Shown here piece after piece: positions 38,411 to 46,145 of a stretch of 64,000 bases of DNA. The stretch lies in assembly GCF_003056305.1 (NCBI RefSeq), contig NZ_PYVX01000004.1, forward strand, positions 248,001 to 312,000, written 5' to 3'. The notes beneath the pieces were generated by a model. The model was not told the origin of the DNA. It was given only the letters and a program-made list of their open reading frames with translations, and made no database searches. Positions within the stretch are counted from its first letter, which is position 1, and each line of letters starts with the position of its first letter. Source of the DNA: Halomonas denitrificans. Its GTDB lineage: Bacteria > Pseudomonadota > Gammaproteobacteria > Pseudomonadales > Halomonadaceae. A program made the translations under genes and the position numbers.

Positions 38411-38530
38411 GGACGAAACACCGGGGTTAGAGTCAGGGGCGTAAGCGCAACCCGCCATTATCCAGCTTTAGCCGCCCCTCGTCTCGACCCCGGGCGAAAA
38501 TCCGTCGCTCGGGTGAGGCCCCGCCCGGCG

Positions 38531-38977
38531 TCACTCCCCCTTGGCGAGGGCACGGCGCAGGGTGGCGACGGGATCGGCCTTCGGGGCTAGCCCGGCCACG
38601 GCCCCCCGCTCCACCAGTCGCTCCCCGACCAGCGCGAAGGCCCGTGCCGACAGGTAGCCGCCCGTGCCCACGGAGCGCGCGACGACGATGATCTCGGGCC
38701 GCTGATCGCCATCGAGATCGGCCAGGCGCGGCGCCTCGAGCACGCCGTCGCGGGGGCGAATCAGCCCTGAGAGGAAGAAGGTCGTGGCCTCCTCGGGCGG
38801 GGCGGCCGCGTAGACGCGCACGCTGACGCTGCCCAGCGAGCGTGCCTCGCGAGCACCCTCGGCGACGACGACGGTCTGGCCCGCCGGCAGGGACAGCGTC
38901 ATGATCGTGGGCTCCGCCCCCTGCGCGGGGACGGAGAGGGCCAGCAGCAGGCCCAGGGCCACGGCGGGGGTCTTCAT
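38531..38977 (-). CDS. PliI-type periplasmic lysozyme inhibitor
   Basis: A 148-residue exported protein (signal peptide ending PAQGA). LPAGQTVVVAEGAREARSLGSVSVRVY, SGLIRPRDGVLE and DLDGDQRPEIIVVARSVGTGGYLSA match PliI, which blocks invertebrate-type (i-type) lysozymes in the periplasm. It would protect the wall against animal lysozyme in a marine host or predator setting. It sits alone between the YcaO fusion and the PagL-like gene, same strand. Confidence 0.8.
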   Translation of the reverse strand: MKTPAVALGLLLALSVPAQGAEPTIMTLSLPAGQTVVVAEGAREARSLGSVSVRVYAAAPPEEATTFFLSGLIRPRDGVLEAPRLADLDGDQRPEIIVVARSVGTGGYLSARAFALVGERLVERGAVAGLAPKADPVATLRRALAKGE

Positions 38978-39093
38978 GCTCTTTGCTCCTTGGTGCAGGG
39001 TCGATGCGGCCCGCTGGCGACCGCCTCGCCACGGGCGGCTCGTCTCGGTTCCGCTCGAGACGCCCCCTTTCCGGGAGTGGGGCGGCCACCCCG

Positions 39094-39678
39094 CTATTCG
39101 AATCGATAGCGAAACTCGATCATGTGGAAGTCCGCCCCGGTCGTGTCAGACCCATTCACGGCGGCATCGGAGTAGTGAAGAAACCGATAGCCGACCCCCA
39201 GCTGCTGGTAGAGCGGAATGCCGAGCCCTGCGGTCAGGGCGAACTGGAACGGCCCGCCATAATCCTGCGAGCCGAAGCGATGCCGACTGAACAGGGCAGC
39301 TCCCGCGCCCAGATCCAGGAGAAAGCGCCCGTCATCGCTTCCCAGCGTGACTTCGGGGATGAGCGACACGACGAGCGCCTCTTCTCCGGCTCCCCGCAGG
39401 AGGCCGGCACTCGCCATCAGGCGGGTGCCCATCCCCCATCCCGACGCGGAATAGTGCTCCCAGGGCAGGGCGAGGTTGGCCGAGAGGTCATACTCCTCGA
39501 AATTCTCCGGCGCGTCGTCGCCAAGCAGGGTCTTTTCGGACACTCGCGCGCGCAGGCTGAGGCTCTGGAGCGTCGGGTCGTCGGAGAGGCTTTGGCCGGG
39601 AACGAGCAGGCAGCCGACGAACATCGGCAGGAGGCCGAGATACGCTAACTGGCGAGAACGATCCGTGACGGGCAGCAT
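39094..39678 (-). CDS. PagL-like lipid A 3-O-deacylase / acyloxyacyl hydrolase
   Basis: A 194-residue outer-membrane beta-barrel protein with an N-terminal hydrophobic export signal. The C-terminal half shows alternating hydrophobic strands, HYSDA (the catalytic His-x-Ser of PagL) and a final strand MIEFRYRF, whose Glu would complete the triad and which ends in the aromatic residue needed for barrel insertion. PagL removes the 3-linked acyl chain of lipid A. ATG at 39678 has GAGG upstream. Confidence 0.75.
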   Translation of the reverse strand: MLPVTDRSRQLAYLGLLPMFVGCLLVPGQSLSDDPTLQSLSLRARVSEKTLLGDDAPENFEEYDLSANLALPWEHYSASGWGMGTRLMASAGLLRGAGEEALVVSLIPEVTLGSDDGRFLLDLGAGAALFSRHRFGSQDYGGPFQFALTAGLGIPLYQQLGVGYRFLHYSDAAVNGSDTTGADFHMIEFRYRFE

Positions 39679-39790
39679 CGGTACCTCGGACCCCCAGCCG
39701 ACAATGAGAGACACGCCCTGCCACGGCGGCGATATCGGAGCCAAGCGGGCGACTTCCCTGATATGACCATAGCCCAGTCCGGAACGAAGG

Positions 39791-39822
39791 AGGCCCCGAG
39801 CCGCCGGTTCGGCTCGGGGCCT
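39791..39822 (-). terminator. terminator after the tail-collar gene
   Basis: AGGCCCCGAGCCG-ccggtt-CGGCTCGGGGCCT, a 13-bp perfect stem between the collar gene stop (39864) and the PagL-like gene; no strong T-run. Confidence 0.65.
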
Positions 39823-39863
39823 GCGAGACCTCCCGAGGGAAGGCCGTCAGCGCCTCAACGTAT

Positions 39864-40106
39864 TCAGTCCCGGGAGGGGTAGATCCCCTGCAGGGCGATG
39901 CAGTAGTGCAGGTTGCCATCCAGGTTCTTGGTCTTCAGGTCGGGCAACGCGAAGGTCGTCCTGCCGTCGCCTCCATAGGTAGCGCCGATCAGGGAGAACA
40001 GCGCCGTATTCTGCTCGATCTGCAGCTCCTGGCCCTCGCAGAAGGCCCAGCCTCTCGGGGCGAAGGTGTAGGGAAACAGCTGAATCTGGCCGATAAAGGG
40101 TTCCAT
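39864..40106 (-). CDS. compact phage tail-collar-domain protein
   Basis: An 80-residue protein opening MEPFIGQIQLFPYTFAPRGW, then CEGQELQIEQNTALFSLIGATYGGDGRTTFALPDLK and ending YCIALQGIYPSRD. Both ends of the ~170-residue MdpB/collar proteins are present, but the Gly-rich middle is absent. Short natural variants of this kind are known to me, so this looks like a compact form, not a broken gene: the frame is intact. There are no other phage genes nearby. Confidence 0.8.
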   Translation of the reverse strand: MEPFIGQIQLFPYTFAPRGWAFCEGQELQIEQNTALFSLIGATYGGDGRTTFALPDLKTKNLDGNLHYCIALQGIYPSRD

Positions 40107-40319
40107 GGTGCCATCCTCGTTGCAGTGCCGGCGCCCGGTGGCGACCGGCTTTCAGGCGTCGACTCGAGGGCCGTGTGAGGGGCCGTCTCAGTCGAAGCGC
40201 TTAATCAGCCTAAGTAACGATTCTCATATCAGCAAAGCCAGGAGGTATGCCCAGACTCGTACCGCATGACGCCCGCGTCCCCCGTGGTGCCCACCGGCAG
40301 GCAGGCGTCACCGCCCGGG

Positions 40320-40802
40320 TCAGGCCGAGGCCCCGAGGTCGCGCTGCATGATGGTCACCGCCTCGCCGCCGTAGTCGCGGGCCTCGCGCTCCCGCCACCC
40401 AAGCCGCCGATAGAGCGCCTGCTGGTCAGGGGTGTAGAGGAAGCAGCGCGCGATACCGTGGGCCCGGGCCTCCTCCTCCACCCGGCGCACCAGCGTGGAG
40501 GCGAGTCCCCTGCCCCGCCTCTCGGGCAGCACGTAGACCGAGGCCAGCCAGGGCGTGAGCTCGGGACGGTCGCTCATGTCGTCGACCACCAGACTCGCCA
40601 TGCCGACCGGACGCTCGCCGGCCAGGGCGGCGAACACCGAGGGCACGCCGGCCGGTCCGCACTCGTCGCGGAAGGCCTCGACGGCGGCCGCCAGGCCGCG
40701 GCCGGGATGCAGGTGTCCCCACTCGGCGTGGGCCCAGCCAGCCAGGGTGGCGACATGGGGCGAGGAAGGTGCGATGCGGGCGAGGCGAAGGCCGGGGTCC
40801 AT
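40320..40802 (-). CDS. GNAT-family N-acetyltransferase
   Basis: A 160-residue acetyltransferase. ASVYVLPERRGRGLASTLVRRVEEEARAHG is the classic acetyl-CoA binding loop and LYTPDQQALYRRLGWREREARDYGG closes the fold. ATG at 40802 gives a compact single-domain enzyme. Divergent from the CDF transporter with a 168-base gap. Substrate unknown. Confidence 0.85.
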   Translation of the reverse strand: MDPGLRLARIAPSSPHVATLAGWAHAEWGHLHPGRGLAAAVEAFRDECGPAGVPSVFAALAGERPVGMASLVVDDMSDRPELTPWLASVYVLPERRGRGLASTLVRRVEEEARAHGIARCFLYTPDQQALYRRLGWREREARDYGGEAVTIMQRDLGASA

Positions 40803-40970
40803 GGCGGGCTGTCCTTGTCGGGGCGTGGGCTCGGGTGTCGAGCCGAGCGACGGGTGAATGAGGCGCCAGTATTGCCGTTGACGGCGCCCGTGGCCAGGGG
40901 CGGTCCCGCCGGCTCCCCAGGACGGCGGGGCTCGGCTAGACTCGGGGTTTTGCCCATCAAGGACGATGCC

Positions 40971-41876
40971 ATGCCCGCCGCCCTCGAACAGCGCGCCCTC
41001 ACGCTCTCCATCGCGATGACCCTGATCGTCGCGAGCCTCGGGGTGGCCCTGGGGCTGCTCGCCGGCTCGCGCTCGATCCTCTTCGACGGCGTCTTCTCGA
41101 CCATCGACGCGGCCATGTCGGCACTGGCGCTCGCCGTGACGCGACTGATCGCCCGGGAGGTCAGCCAGCGCTTCCAGCACGGCTACTGGCACCTGGAGCC
41201 GCTGGTCGCGGCGCTCAACGGCGCCATCCTGCTGCTGCTCTGCTTCTACGCCTTCCTGAACGCCGTGCAGGGGCTGATGGCCGGCGGCCACGACCTGGCC
41301 TTCGGCACGGCCATCGTCTACGCCGCGGTGGTCACCGTGATCTGCACGGCGATGACGCTGCACCAGCGGCGGCTCAACCGCCGGGTGGGCTCGGAGTTCG
41401 TGCGCATCGACATGCACGGCTGGCTGATGGCGGCGTTGATCACCGGCGCCCTGCTGGTGGCCTTCGTGATCGCGCTGCTCCTCGAGCGCACCGCCTATGC
41501 CCACCTCACGCCCTACGTCGATTCGCTGCTGCTGGCGCTGCTCACCCTGGGCTTCCTGCCGGTGCCGCTCGGCATCGTGCGCCGGGCGATGAAGGAGGTG
41601 TTCCTGATCGCGCCGCGCGACATCGACCGCGAGGTGCACGCCGCCATGGCGCCGGTGATGCGACGCGAGGGGCTCCTGGACTACAACAGCCACGTCGCCA
41701 AGGTGGGGCGCGGCCACTTCATCGAGATCCATGTGGTCACCCGGCCGGACTTCGCCGCCGGGCGCGGCATGGTCGAGCTCGACGAGATCCGCGCGGCGAT
41801 CGCCGCGGGGCTCAGCATCCCGCCCGAGCGGCGCTGGTTCACCGTCTCGTTCACCGCTGACCCGCGCTGGAGCTGA
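40971..41876 (+). CDS. cation diffusion facilitator (CDF) family transporter
   Basis: A 301-residue transporter with six helices. Membrane metal-site regions FDGVFSTIDAAMSALALA and GWLMAALITGALL replace the usual HxxxD and DxxxD patterns in part (D in FDGV and T/D in STID), resembling atypical CDF members. A C-terminal cytosolic domain with HVAKVGRGHFIEIHVVT follows. It presumably exports a divalent cation for protons. Start ATG 40971 follows AAGGACG. It is convergent with the diguanylate cyclase gene. Confidence 0.8.
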   Translation: MPAALEQRALTLSIAMTLIVASLGVALGLLAGSRSILFDGVFSTIDAAMSALALAVTRLIAREVSQRFQHGYWHLEPLVAALNGAILLLLCFYAFLNAVQGLMAGGHDLAFGTAIVYAAVVTVICTAMTLHQRRLNRRVGSEFVRIDMHGWLMAALITGALLVAFVIALLLERTAYAHLTPYVDSLLLALLTLGFLPVPLGIVRRAMKEVFLIAPRDIDREVHAAMAPVMRREGLLDYNSHVAKVGRGHFIEIHVVTRPDFAAGRGMVELDEIRAAIAAGLSIPPERRWFTVSFTADPRWS

Positions 41877-41904
41877 CGCCCCCCGGGCGGGGGCCGAGCA
41901 GGCC

Positions 41905-42876
41905 CTACGCCCGGCTGGCCTCTTCCTGCTCCTTGCTCTCGTACATCAGCGCGTCGCCCGCCTGCAGCAGGTCCTCGATGCCGCGGTGGCGCTCGGGGTG
42001 GAACTCCACGATGCCCGACGAGAACTGGATCTCGTAGCCTCGATCGGCGGCGCGATTGTGCTCCGCCAGCGCCTCGTCGAGCCGGGCGATGTAGCCCTCG
42101 GCCGCGCGCTGGTTGGCGTTGGGCAGGAAGGCGACGAACTCGTCGCCGCCCAGTCGGGCGACGATGTCGGCGCTGCGACAGGTGTCGATCAGGGTGTCCG
42201 CGAAGGCGACCAGGGCGCGATCGCCCTCCATGTGCCCATGCGAGTCGTTGATCTCCTTGAAGCGGTAGAGATCGATGAAGACCAGCGCGGCCGGCATGTC
42301 GTGGCGGCTGCAGAGGTCGAGGCTGTTCTGGGCCAGCGTCATGAAGCCGCGGCGGTTGGCCAGGTTGGTCAGCTCGTCCAGGGTGGCCAGCTTGACCATG
42401 GCGAGCTCGCGCTCGGCGATGGCCGCCAGGTCCTTGAGGGCCTCGATATCGCCTTTCGAGAACTCGCGGGGCCGGCGGTCGATGATGCAGAAGGTCCCCA
42501 TCTTCCGCTGTTCCATGTCGGTGATGGGACAGCCGGCGTAGAAGCCGATATGGGGCGGGCCCACGACCAGCGGGTTGTCCGCGAAGCGCTCGTCATGGCG
42601 CGCGTCGGAGACGATGAAGACGTCGTCGCCGTGGATCGCATGGGCGCAGAAGGCGAGATCGCGATCGGTCTCCCTGACGTCGAGCCCCGCCGCGGACTTG
42701 AACCACTGGCGATCCTGGTCGACCAGGCTGACCAGGGCGATCGGCACGTCGAACAGCCGCCTGGCCAGGCGGGTCAGACGGTCGAACCGCTCCTCGGCCG
42801 GCGTATCAAGAATGTCGAGAGAGCGAAGCGCCTCGAGGCGCATCTCGTCATCCACCGGTTTCCCTGGCCTTTTCAC
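41905..42876 (-). CDS. GAF-GGDEF diguanylate cyclase
   Basis: A 323-residue cytosolic enzyme. The GAF domain (about 20-165) has the family motifs LDILDTPAEERFDRLTRLA and DRDLAFCAHAIHGDDVFIVSD; the GGDEF domain (170-320) keeps the active-site GGDEF, so it should make cyclic di-GMP. The GTG at 42876 follows ACAGGAG at good spacing; no ATG fits better. The GAF ligand is unknown. It tends to link environment sensing to motility or biofilm. Confidence 0.88.
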   Translation of the reverse strand: MKRPGKPVDDEMRLEALRSLDILDTPAEERFDRLTRLARRLFDVPIALVSLVDQDRQWFKSAAGLDVRETDRDLAFCAHAIHGDDVFIVSDARHDERFADNPLVVGPPHIGFYAGCPITDMEQRKMGTFCIIDRRPREFSKGDIEALKDLAAIAERELAMVKLATLDELTNLANRRGFMTLAQNSLDLCSRHDMPAALVFIDLYRFKEINDSHGHMEGDRALVAFADTLIDTCRSADIVARLGGDEFVAFLPNANQRAAEGYIARLDEALAEHNRAADRGYEIQFSSGIVEFHPERHRGIEDLLQAGDALMYESKEQEEASRA

Positions 42877-42971
42877 ACCGTTCTCCTGTGAGGGCTCTCC
42901 CGCGAGCCCGATCGTGTCGCCGCGAAGACTGGCATGCCCGCACGCGGGTGACAAGCGCGCGAGCCCCCGTG

Positions 42972-43841
42972 CTAGAGATGCTGCAGGGCCTCGTCCACCA
43001 CCGTCGCCACGCGATTCGGCATCGCCTTGCGACGATGCGCGGCCAGATAGAGGGTCTCGCTGACCGGGTGCGCCAGCGGATGGACCCTGACCCGGGCGGG
43101 CCGATCGAAGGCCTCGACCGCGTGGGCCGGCAGCACGGTGAAGCCGAGGCCGAGGCTCACCGGCTCGAGAATCAGGCCGATCTGATTGGAGAACCCCGCC
43201 TTGGCGAGCTGCTGGACGTGCTCGAACTCGGGATAGTTGGCGCCCAGCAGCAGGCCGGCGTGGTGGGCGCCATCGGGATGGTCGATGAAGCCCAGCTCGC
43301 ACAGCGTCGCCCAGTCGGGCTCGGTCACCGCGGCGGGCGTGACCAGCCGCAGGGGCTCCTCGGCCACCGGCCGGACGCTGACGTCGTCGAGGGTCGAGCG
43401 CGCCGTCATGAGGCCGACATCGACGTCGCCGGCGGCCATGGCGCGCTCCACATCGCCATTGGGGGCGAAGCGGTAGTCGATCACCAGGGCGGGGTGACGG
43501 CGCTGCAGGGCCAGCAGGCGGCGATAGAGCTTGAGGCCTACACTGCCGGGGGACATCACCCGCACGAGCCCCTCCCAGGCGGGATCCGCCGCCACCCGCT
43601 GCTCGAGGTTGCCGAGCGCCAGCACGAGCTGGCGCCCCTCCCGATAGAGGCGCTCCCCGGCGTCGGTGAGCGTGAACCGCTTGCCCTGGCGCACCAGCAG
43701 CGCGCAGCCCAGCTGCTCCTCGAGCTTGCGCACCTGCTGGCTGACCCCGGACTGGGTCATGTGCAGCCGCTCGGCGCTGCGGGTGAAGTGCCCCACCTCC
43801 ACCAGGGTGCAGAAGGTCTGCAGCCAGTTCAGGTTGATCAT
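42972..43841 (-). CDS. LysR-family regulator
   Basis: A 289-residue LysR protein: [36 protein letters not shown] forms the winged helix (residues 5-40), followed by a two-lobe effector domain. It is divergent from the VOC-family gene at 43939. The 97-base shared region is AT-rich with ATGAATGATAATTTTAAGTG, room for T-N11-A sites. Probable target is that gene. Confidence 0.88.
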   Translation of the reverse strand: MINLNWLQTFCTLVEVGHFTRSAERLHMTQSGVSQQVRKLEEQLGCALLVRQGKRFTLTDAGERLYREGRQLVLALGNLEQRVAADPAWEGLVRVMSPGSVGLKLYRRLLALQRRHPALVIDYRFAPNGDVERAMAAGDVDVGLMTARSTLDDVSVRPVAEEPLRLVTPAAVTEPDWATLCELGFIDHPDGAHHAGLLLGANYPEFEHVQQLAKAGFSNQIGLILEPVSLGLGFTVLPAHAVEAFDRPARVRVHPLAHPVSETLYLAAHRRKAMPNRVATVVDEALQHL

Positions 43842-43938
43842 TACACACCGGACTCATAAAGATGATGAATGATAATTTTAAGTGATCACCCAGACTTCGT
43901 ACACTGCCGCCATCCACCACATGAACGGAGCGGACATC

Positions 43939-44439
43939 ATGAGCAACGCCTACCCGAGAAACTTCTCCCACATCGGCATCTCGGTGCCGGACCTGGACCG
44001 GGCCGTGGCCTTCTACACCGAGGTGATGGGCTGGTACCTGATCATGGCGCCGTCCGAGGTCGTCGAGGATGACAGCGCCATCGGCGAGATGTGCACCGAC
44101 GTGTTCGGCAGCGGCTGGGACCGCTTTCGCATCGCGCACCTCTCGACCGGCGACCGGATCGGCGTCGAGCTGTTCGAGTTCAAGAACGCCGAAGACCCGG
44201 AGAACAACTTCGAGTACTGGAAGACCGGCGTCTTCCATTTCTGCGTGCAGGACCCCGACGTCGAGGGGCTGGCCAAACGCATCGTCGCCGCGGGCGGCAA
44301 GAAGCGCATGGCGAAGCCGCGCTACTACTACCCCGGCGAGAAACCCTACCGCATGATCTACATGGAGGACCCGTTCGGGAACATCCTCGAGATCTACAGC
44401 CACAGCTACGAGCTGACCTACAGCGAAGGCGCCTACTAA
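43939..44439 (+). CDS. VOC-family (glyoxalase/dioxygenase fold) protein
   Basis: A 166-residue protein. FSHIGISVPDLDRAVAFYTEVMGWY gives the first beta-alpha-beta module with a metal His, FHFCVQDPDVEGLAKRIVAAGG the second, and YMEDPFGNILEIYSHSYE the final Glu. This suits metal-dependent lactoylglutathione lyase or extradiol dioxygenase-like enzymes. ATG at 43939 has GGAG nine bases upstream. It pairs with the divergent LysR, suggesting small-molecule induction. Confidence 0.85.
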   Translation: MSNAYPRNFSHIGISVPDLDRAVAFYTEVMGWYLIMAPSEVVEDDSAIGEMCTDVFGSGWDRFRIAHLSTGDRIGVELFEFKNAEDPENNFEYWKTGVFHFCVQDPDVEGLAKRIVAAGGKKRMAKPRYYYPGEKPYRMIYMEDPFGNILEIYSHSYELTYSEGAY

Positions 44440-44471
44440 CCTGCTGTCGAGCCAAGCCCGGCATCATGAAC

Positions 44472-44503
44472 GAGGCCCGAGCCGGTGATCCGGTTCGGGC
44501 CTC
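44472..44503. terminator. bidirectional terminator-like hairpin
   Basis: GAGGCCCGAGCCGG-tgat-CCGGTTCGGGCCTC, 14 bp with one G-T pair, between two convergent genes; it lacks a long T-run. Confidence 0.6.
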
Positions 44504-44521
44504 ATGCCGCTGGCGCCCCGA

Positions 44522-45301
44522 TCAGCCGGCGCCGCGCATCGCCTCAAGGAGCCGCTCGAAGCGCAGCGGCTCGACGAAGCCCGGCGCGCTGAAGGGGTTG
44601 GAGAAGGCAACGATGAAGTAGAGCACCAGCCCCGTGTAGACGCCGAACAGCAGCAGCAGGGTCAGGTTCACCGGGGTCGGCGGGAAGGGGAAGTAGCCGA
44701 TCGACATCACCACGATGCCGGTGATCGCCGCGAAGAAGAAGAGCTCGTTGGTGCCGATCAGGGCCGCGGTCTCGCGGTTGATGCGCAGCTCCGACAGCTC
44801 CCGCGCCTGCGCCACCATGATGTCGCGCAGGGCCTCCTGACGCAGGCTCTCCGGCACCAGGTCGAGGATGGCCTCGTAGACGTGGCCCCACTCGGCCCAG
44901 GCCTCTTCGTCTAGCCGTCCCTCCCGGGCCAGGCCTTGCCACTCGCGCTCCAGCACGATGCCCGTGTAGCCGACGAGATGGGCCCGGATCGACGCGGTGG
45001 CCTCTCCATCGTAGCGCTCGAGATCGTAGTAGATGTCGCCCACCAGGGTGGCCTCGCGAGTCATCGCGTGGCGCGCCTCACTGAAGTTGAGCAGCTCCTG
45101 GGCAAAGATCAGCGCCAGGATGAGGCTATGCAGGGCGCCGATGCGAAACAGCACGGAGCCGGCCAGGTCCTTGGAGTGCTGATCGGCGCGGGCCAGCATC
45201 ACCCGGCGCGCCAGGAGATACGGCACCAGGGCCAGGGCGCTGGCGACCAGCACGATCACCACGACCAGCAGGCCATTGGGCAGGTGGGCGAGCAGGCTCA
45301 C
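44522..45301 (-). CDS. DUF4239 (bestrophin-like domain) membrane protein
   Basis: A 259-residue protein with two N-terminal helices, a soluble middle with EATLVGDIYYDLERY and LRINRETAALIGTNELFFF, and two C-terminal helices. This arrangement matches DUF4239 proteins, which are bestrophin-like and of unknown function. The GTG at 45301 overlaps the TGA of the upstream LprI-MliC gene (GTGA), so translation is coupled. An ATG at 45358 inside that gene is less likely. Confidence 0.75.
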   Translation of the reverse strand: MSLLAHLPNGLLVVVIVLVASALALVPYLLARRVMLARADQHSKDLAGSVLFRIGALHSLILALIFAQELLNFSEARHAMTREATLVGDIYYDLERYDGEATASIRAHLVGYTGIVLEREWQGLAREGRLDEEAWAEWGHVYEAILDLVPESLRQEALRDIMVAQARELSELRINRETAALIGTNELFFFAAITGIVVMSIGYFPFPPTPVNLTLLLLFGVYTGLVLYFIVAFSNPFSAPGFVEPLRFERLLEAMRGAG

Positions 45302-45918
45302 GGCGCCGCGGCTCCATTCCCGGATGTGCCGACAGGCGTAATCGCGGCCTCCCGACACCTCATCGCTGGCGCCTCATGGCCCCAGATGATCCGAGCGCCC
45401 CACGGCGCTGTCTCGAACGCCTCGTTGCGCCCGCGGTAGTCGCCCTCCGATAGGCGATACATCAGCGAGACGCTGTCCCCGCGTTCGGCGATCAGGGTCG
45501 ACGGTTCGGTCTCGAAGAAGGTGACGACGACCTCGTTGGCGGGGTTGCCGTCGCAGTGATAGGCCACCGGCCCAAGCGAGGCCACCAGGCGATAGTGGGC
45601 CTGAAGCGCCGCGATGCGGCGCACGTAGGCCTCGTGAACGCACGCTCGTCGATCGACACGCTTCCAGCACTCGTCGCGCCCCTTCAGCCAGCCGCGCTGC
45701 TCGGCGACCAGCCGCGGCGGGTGCTCGTTCGCCGCCACACGACGGGCAGCCGCATGGGCGTCGGCCAGCCGTCGATCCAGCCTCGACAGCGCCGGGTCCT
45801 GGCAGATCAGCGCCTCGATGCTGCCCGCCGCGACTCGCTCGCAGGCGTACGAAGGCCCTGTCTCGCTGGCCTGCACAGGCGCCGCCGCGAGCACCAGCAT
45901 CGCCATCCATCGGATCAT
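45298..45918 (-). CDS. LprI-type / MliC lysozyme-inhibitor protein
   Basis: A 206-residue exported protein with a signal peptide ending VQASE. Residues 20-105 follow the LprI/DUF1311 pattern (IQ or AL-CQDPALSRLDRRLADAHAAA, then RGWLKGRDECWK); residues 110-200 are a MliC domain beginning VAYHCDGN and including VSLMYRLSEGDYRG. Both modules are linked to inhibition of C-type (vertebrate) lysozyme. Its stop overlaps the DUF4239 start, suggesting joint envelope function. Confidence 0.8.
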   Translation of the reverse strand: MIRWMAMLVLAAAPVQASETGPSYACERVAAGSIEALICQDPALSRLDRRLADAHAAARRVAANEHPPRLVAEQRGWLKGRDECWKRVDRRACVHEAYVRRIAALQAHYRLVASLGPVAYHCDGNPANEVVVTFFETEPSTLIAERGDSVSLMYRLSEGDYRGRNEAFETAPWGARIIWGHEAPAMRCREAAITPVGTSGNGAAAP

Positions 45919-46083
45919 GACGCGGCTCTCGGTTGTTGGTCTCGTGGCGGACCTGCCGCCGACGCTCAGATTCTAGTCGAGAGCGGGGCGGATCGCCGCG
46001 AGGCCCCTCCCATCCCACGAGCGGTGCCGGGCATCCCGAGGCCATCCTTTAGCCCGCAGGTGGGTCTGTGGTAGGATACCGGC

Positions 46084-46136
46084 GCTCTAGTCGGCGTTGC
46101 GTCTTGGAAACGCCGAAAATCCTTCCAAACTAGAGC
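46084..46136 (+). ncRNA. candidate structured leader (three-helix pseudoknot) of the BCCT gene
   Basis: By hand-pairing: P1 GCTCTAGT (84-91) with ACTAGAGC (129-136), 8 bp; P2 CGGCGTT (92-98) with AACGCCG (109-115), 7 bp; and a pseudoknot P3 TTGGA in the P2 loop (104-108) with TCCAA (124-128), 5 bp (numbers are last two or three digits of 46xxx). The helices abut with no unpaired bases between P1 and P2 or between P3 and P1. A -10-like TAGGAT at 46072-46077 would start the RNA right at P1. No known riboswitch matches from memory. Confidence 0.5.
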
Positions 46137-46145
46137 ATCTCCCCC

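Noticed and set aside
39864-40106. Prophage remnant indicated by a tail-collar protein
   Set aside because: No integrase, capsid or lysis gene nearby; the frame is complete and flanked by ordinary genes.
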